Assembly: GCA_002529455.1 (NCBI GenBank)
Contig: NYMS01000029.1
Coordinates: 1 to 64,000 of the forward strand
Length of the DNA stretch: 64,000 nucleotides
Source of the DNA: Glycomyces fuscus
GTDB lineage: Bacteria > Actinomycetota > Actinomycetes > Streptosporangiales > Streptosporangiaceae
Direction of reading: 5' to 3'
Below, one piece after another: positions 60,371 through 64,000 of this stretch; positions within the stretch are counted from its first letter, which is position 1; every line of letters begins with the position of its first letter. The position numbers and the translations under genes are program-made. The notes beneath the pieces were generated by a model, which was given only the letters and a program-made list of their open reading frames with translations, searched no databases and had not been told where the DNA came from.

Positions 60371-61306
60371 TCAGTCCTCCTCCTCTTCCTCCGCGTGCCG
60401 GGGCACCACGGCCACGGGCACCGGGGAACGGTGCATCACGCCCTGGCTGACCGACCCCAGCAGCATGCCGCGCACACCGCCCCGGCCGCGCGAGCCCACG
60501 ACCACCAGGTCGGCCTCGGCGCCCGCCTCCACCAAGGCCTCCACGGGGTTGCGCTGGGTGCGCACGGCGGTGACGTCCACGTCCGCGGTGGCGTCGTCCA
60601 TCACCTCGGCCAGCATCCCCGACACCAGCTCCTCGGAGTGGCGTTCCAGCAGGTCGTCGGGCGGGGTCCAGCCGGACTCCGCGAGGGAGCCGGTGGCGAA
60701 GGGCAGCGGCACCTCCCAGCTGTGGACCACCACCACCGAGGAGCCCTCCCGGAGGGCGGCACGGTGCAGCGCGAAGTCCAGCGCGCGCCGGGAGTCCACC
60801 GAACCGTCCACACCGACGGCGATCCGCCACGGCTCCGAGAGCCGGGGCGTGCGCCCCTCGGCGTCGGGGACGACCACCACCGGGCAGTGCGCCTTGGCGG
60901 CGAGCCGCATCCCGGCCGCCCCCGCCAGTACCGAGCGCACCGGGCCCATCCCGCGCGAGCCCACGACCACCAGGTCCCCGTGGCCGGTCCGGTGCAGCAG
61001 CGCCAGCGGCGGCTCCTCCCGCCCCAGCGCGGTCTCCACACGCAGTTCCGGCCGCAGCGAGCGCACGTGCCCGACGGCCTCCTCCAGGATGCGGCGGCCC
61101 TGCCCGGTCATCTCCTCCGTGGGCGGGAAGCGGGTGGGGCCGGCGTAGACCGACATCACCAGCGGCATGGACAGGGCGTGCACGACGTACAGGGGCAGTC
61201 CCCTGAGCTCGGCCTCCGCCGCGGCCCACTCCAGGGCCCCGCGCGCGGACGCGGACCCGTCGACGCCCACCGCGACCTTGGGAGAGGGAATCGGGTCATC
61301 GGCCAT
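60371..61306 (-). CDS. Tandem universal stress protein (two UspA domains)
   Basis: 311 aa. Each half starts with the Usp strand (VAVGVDGSASARGALEWAA near 10; IAVGVDGSVDSRRALDFAL near 162) and ends with the ATP-binding GxxG-x9-GS pattern (VVVGSRGMGPVRSVLAGAAGMRLAAKAHCPVVVVP near 112; VVVGSRGRGGVRGMLLGSVSQGVMHRSPVPVAVVP near 265). The C-terminus is a run of Glu. ATP-binding Usp proteins help actinomycetes survive hypoxia or starvation. Single gene, separated from the metal ATPase by 177 bp. Confidence 0.93.
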   Translation of the reverse strand: MADDPIPSPKVAVGVDGSASARGALEWAAAEAELRGLPLYVVHALSMPLVMSVYAGPTRFPPTEEMTGQGRRILEEAVGHVRSLRPELRVETALGREEPPLALLHRTGHGDLVVVGSRGMGPVRSVLAGAAGMRLAAKAHCPVVVVPDAEGRTPRLSEPWRIAVGVDGSVDSRRALDFALHRAALREGSSVVVVHSWEVPLPFATGSLAESGWTPPDDLLERHSEELVSGMLAEVMDDATADVDVTAVRTQRNPVEALVEAGAEADLVVVGSRGRGGVRGMLLGSVSQGVMHRSPVPVAVVPRHAEEEEED

Positions 61307-61483
61307 GGTTGCCTGCCTTCTCGTCGTGGGGTGTGTTCTCCGGGGGCGGACGCCGGCTCCCGTCGTGGAGGGTGCCCCACGGCCGGCGCCCGCGTCCGAC
61401 GCGGCGCCGGTGCGGCGCGGAGAACGTCCGCCCTCCGGTGTGTTCTCCCCTCCCTTACCCGGGACACCCGCGCGGACGCCCCC

Positions 61484-63397
61484 TCAGCCCGTCCAGGCGC
61501 GCGACCGCAGCAACCGCAGCCCGTTGAGGGCGACGATCACGGTGGAGCCCTCGTGCCCGGCGACGGCCAGTGCCAGGGGCAGCGTGCCGGCCAGGTCCCA
61601 GACCACGAGCACCACGATGAACGTCGCCGCCACGCACAGGTTGGCGACGACGAAGCGGCGGGCCCGCCGCGACAGGGCCAGAAGCCGGGGCAGGGTCGCC
61701 AGGTCGTCACGGACGATGACGGCGTCGGCGGTGTCCAGGGCCAGGTCGGATCCGCGGCGGCCCATCGCCACCCCGGTGGTGGCCGCGGCCATGGCCGGGG
61801 CGTCGTTGACGCCGTCGCCCACCAGCATCATCCGCGTCCCCGCTTCCTCCATCCGCGCCACCAGCGCCGACTTGTCCTGCGGCAGCAGGTCGGCGTGCAC
61901 CCGCGTGATCCCGGTGGCCCGGGCCACGTGCGCGGCGGTGGCCGCGTTGTCGCCGGTCAGCAACAGCACCGGTTCGGGTGTCAGGGCCGCCACCCGGGCC
62001 ACGGCCTCGGGCGCCTCGGGGCGCGGGGCGTCCGACAGGGTGAGGACGCCCAGTTCCCCGCCGTCCGCGGTCACGGTGACCCGGGTGCCCGCCGGTCCGT
62101 CGGGGTCGGCCGCGGCCCGTTCCACCCGCACCCCGCGGCCCGCGACGGTGGCGCGGACCCCGACGCCGGGCAGCGACGCGAAGTCCTCCACCGGGCCGGG
62201 CGCGGCCAGCCCGCGCCGGTCGGCCTCCTCGCGGACGGCGCGGGCCAGGGGGTGCTCGCTGTAGCGCTCCACGGCCGCGGCCAGGGCCAGGACCTCGTCG
62301 GCGCCGTGTCCCGGCGCGGGGGCCACGCCGGTGACCTCCGGGGTGCCCCGGGTGAGGGTGCCGGTCTTGTCGAAGGCCACCGCCCCGGTCCGGCCGATCT
62401 GCTCCATGACGGTGGCCGACTTGACCAGGACGCCGTGGCGGCCGGCGTTGGCGATCGCGGCCAGCAGCGGGGGCATGGTCGAGAGTACCACCGCGCACGG
62501 CGAGGCCACGATCATGAACACGATCGCGCGCAGCAGCGCCTCCTCGAAGCCCGCGCCCAGGAGCAGGGGGACGCCCAGCACGAGCAGCGTGGCCACGACG
62601 ACGGCCGCCGAGTAGCGCTGTTCGACCTTCTCCACGAACAGCTGGGTCCGGGCCTTGGTGGCCGAGGCCTCCTCGACCAGCGTCACGATGCGGGCGATCA
62701 CCGACTCCCGCGCCGCGCGGTCCACCCGCACCCGCAGCGCGCCGGTGCCGTTGACCGTGCCCGAGAGCACCTCGTCGCCCACCGAGCGGGGCACCGGGAC
62801 CGACTCCCCGGTGACGGCCTGCTGGTCCACCTCGCTCGCGCCCTCCACGACGGTGCCGTCGGCCCCGACGCGCTCGCCCGGCCGGACCAGGACCGTGTCC
62901 CCGACCCGCAGTTCGGCGGTGTCGACGGTCTCCTCGCGCTCCCCGCCGGGGGCGGCGGTGATCCGCACGGCCCGCTCCGGGGCCAGGGTGAGCAGGGCGC
63001 TGACGGAGTCGGCGGTGCGCTGGGTGACCACGGCCTCCAGCGCGCCGGAGGTGGCGAAGATGACGATGAGCAGGGCGCCGTCGAAGACCTGGCCGATGGA
63101 GGCGGCGGCGACGGCCGCCACGATCATCAGCAGGTCCACGTCCAGGGTGCGCTCCCTGGCGGCGCGCAGCCCGGACAGGGCGGGTTCCCAGCCGCCCGCG
63201 GCGTAGCAGGCCAGGTACAGGCCCCACCACAGCCAGGCCGGGGCGCCGAGGAGCTGGGCGGCCCAACCGGCCAGGAACAGGGCCAGCGCCGCGGCGGCCC
63301 AGCGGACCTCGCCGAGCCGTAGGCCGGTCGCGACCAGGGACGCGGGCCGTGCCTCGGTGCGGCCGGGCGGGGACGGCGGGGCGGCGGCGAGGCTCAT
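61484..63397 (-). CDS. P1B-4-type heavy-metal efflux ATPase (Co/Zn/Fe-type)
   Basis: 637 aa, no N-terminal heavy-metal-associated domain. Motifs: actuator VTGESVPVPR near 185, membrane ion site SPCAVVLST near 285 (SPC, not CPC), phosphorylation DKTGTLTRGTPEVTG near 325, GDGVNDAPAMAAATTGVAMG near 535, and HEGSTVIVALNGLRLL in the last helix. SPC with HEG(G/S)T defines the P1B-4 group, which exports Co(II), Zn(II) or Fe(II). ATGA overlap with the ArsR regulator gene. Cobalt export would fit a region so rich in cobalamin genes, but the metal is not proven. Confidence 0.93.
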   Translation of the reverse strand: MSLAAAPPSPPGRTEARPASLVATGLRLGEVRWAAAALALFLAGWAAQLLGAPAWLWWGLYLACYAAGGWEPALSGLRAARERTLDVDLLMIVAAVAAASIGQVFDGALLIVIFATSGALEAVVTQRTADSVSALLTLAPERAVRITAAPGGEREETVDTAELRVGDTVLVRPGERVGADGTVVEGASEVDQQAVTGESVPVPRSVGDEVLSGTVNGTGALRVRVDRAARESVIARIVTLVEEASATKARTQLFVEKVEQRYSAAVVVATLLVLGVPLLLGAGFEEALLRAIVFMIVASPCAVVLSTMPPLLAAIANAGRHGVLVKSATVMEQIGRTGAVAFDKTGTLTRGTPEVTGVAPAPGHGADEVLALAAAVERYSEHPLARAVREEADRRGLAAPGPVEDFASLPGVGVRATVAGRGVRVERAAADPDGPAGTRVTVTADGGELGVLTLSDAPRPEAPEAVARVAALTPEPVLLLTGDNAATAAHVARATGITRVHADLLPQDKSALVARMEEAGTRMMLVGDGVNDAPAMAAATTGVAMGRRGSDLALDTADAVIVRDDLATLPRLLALSRRARRFVVANLCVAATFIVVLVVWDLAGTLPLALAVAGHEGSTVIVALNGLRLLRSRAWTG

Positions 63398-63783
63398 CGG
63401 GTGCCGTCCCCGGAGCCGCGGGCCGGGGGAGCGGCGTCGGCGCGGTGGTGGGCCGGTTCGACCTCCAGGGCGTGCTCCGCCTGGTAGACGGCGTCGGCGA
63501 CCAGCTGGCGGGCGTGCTCGTTGGCCAGGCGGTAGTACATCCGGTTGCCCTCCCGGCGGAAGGCCACCACCCGCCCCATGCGGAGCTTGGCCAGGTGCTG
63601 GGAGACGGAGGGTCCGGGCTTGCCGAGGCGTTCGGCCAGCTCGTTGACGGACAGTTCGCCTCCGCGCAGGGCGAGGATGATGCGGACTCGGGTGGCGTCG
63701 GCCAGCAGGGACAGGATCTCCACGGCGTACTCGACGTAGGGGCTGTTCTCGTCGAGCCCGCATCTCTTACTATTTGCGTTCAT
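63394..63783 (-). CDS. ArsR/SmtB-family metal-responsive repressor
   Basis: 129 aa from ATG 63783. Helix-turn-helix: AVEILSLLADATRVRIILALRGGELSVNELAERLGKPGPSVSQHLAKLRMGRVVAFRREGNRMYYRLANEHARQLV (about 20-95). Possible ligands: Cys8 near the N-terminus and a C-terminal HALEVEPAHHRADA cluster of His, as in NmtR/KmtR-type nickel/cobalt sensors. Overlaps the ATPase gene by ATGA. The start codon lies inside its own operator, implying a leaderless message. Confidence 0.92.
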   Translation of the reverse strand: MNANSKRCGLDENSPYVEYAVEILSLLADATRVRIILALRGGELSVNELAERLGKPGPSVSQHLAKLRMGRVVAFRREGNRMYYRLANEHARQLVADAVYQAEHALEVEPAHHRADAAPPARGSGDGTR

Positions 63784-63795
63784 ACGCAGATAGTA
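63768..63795. promoter_or_regulatory. ArsR operator overlapping the regulator start codon
   Basis: Inverted repeat TACTATTTGCG (63768-63778), 6-nt spacer, CGCAGATAGTA (63785-63795); arms match at 10 of 11 positions. The ATG at 63783-63781 lies in the spacer. Confidence 0.65.
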
Positions 63796-64000
63796 GAACT
63801 GAGGCGGGGGGAGGGCAACACCCGGGCGCTGTGGAGGGAGGTGTGTTGGCGGGGGCCGTGTGAGGACGGGGCGGATGCCAGGGGCGCTCGGTGGGTCCTG
63901 AGCGAAGATCGGGAGAAGGTAGCGGCCCGCGTTCTCGCAGGTCGTTTGCGCCAAGCTCCGCGCACGCGGAGGTGAACCGCCCCGGCCGAGGGGCCGGGGT

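Overview
The window is about 73% G+C with codon third positions almost all G or C, dense ATGA/GTGA start-stop overlaps, DtxR/IdeR-type iron boxes and a CelR-like cellulase operator. This points to an actinomycete of the Nocardiopsis/Thermobifida type (Streptosporangiales). That placement is an inference from gene content and style, not a database match. Layout: (1) 1-7.3 kb holds a secreted GH16 glucanase cut by the left edge, then an iron locus: a FecB-type lipoprotein, a siderophore-interacting flavoprotein (SIP) and a divergent two-gene exporter-fold ABC transporter with very asymmetric ATPase sites. (2) 7.5-10 kb is a small Roadblock/LC7 module with no GTPase. (3) 10-17 kb carries a UvrA2-like ATPase, a second SIP with its own iron box, a glyoxalase-fold protein with a coupled Cys-containing small protein, and a MocR regulator divergent from a flavin-binding PNPOx-like protein. 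(4) 17.4-23 kb is one giant single-chain biotin carboxylase of about 1826 aa. (5) 23.1-24 kb has a split-barrel oxidoreductase and a decayed imine reductase. (6) 24-47.8 kb is a large aerobic cobalamin region with three cobalamin riboswitches: btuFCD-cobN-cobF-cobQ-cobK (+), chlID-cobO-cobB (-) and cobG-cobH-cobIJ-cobM (-), plus a divergent cobL. It is interrupted by a TetR/HTH_42 pair and an S41-like protease. The cobG copy ends before its expected Fe-S/siroheme segment. (7) 48-52.3 kb has CsbD, an NhaC antiporter with a Cys/Met-type PLP enzyme, and a FadR-type regulator. (8) 52.4-57.5 kb is a divergent kdpD/kdpE pair with a KtrB/TrkH potassium channel subunit but no kdpFABC. (9) 57.5-64 kb contains a flavin monooxygenase, a YeeE/YedE sulfur transporter, a tandem universal stress protein, and an ArsR/P1B-4 metal efflux pair. 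Working links: B12 riboswitches tie together cobalamin/cobalt uptake, cobalt insertion and corrin methylation. Iron boxes tie together the two SIPs, FecB and the ABC pair. An identical 11-bp dyad (TTGTAGGACAA) sits at the FadR-type regulator/PLP enzyme junction and upstream of yeeE, suggesting a small sulfur regulon. Non-coding structure of note: a near-identical 19-20 bp-arm palindrome between two convergent gene pairs, and a 21-unit 9-bp minisatellite directly after a TetR stop codon whose unit shares the core of that regulator's candidate operator. No tRNA, rRNA, CRISPR array, insertion sequence or prophage was recognised.
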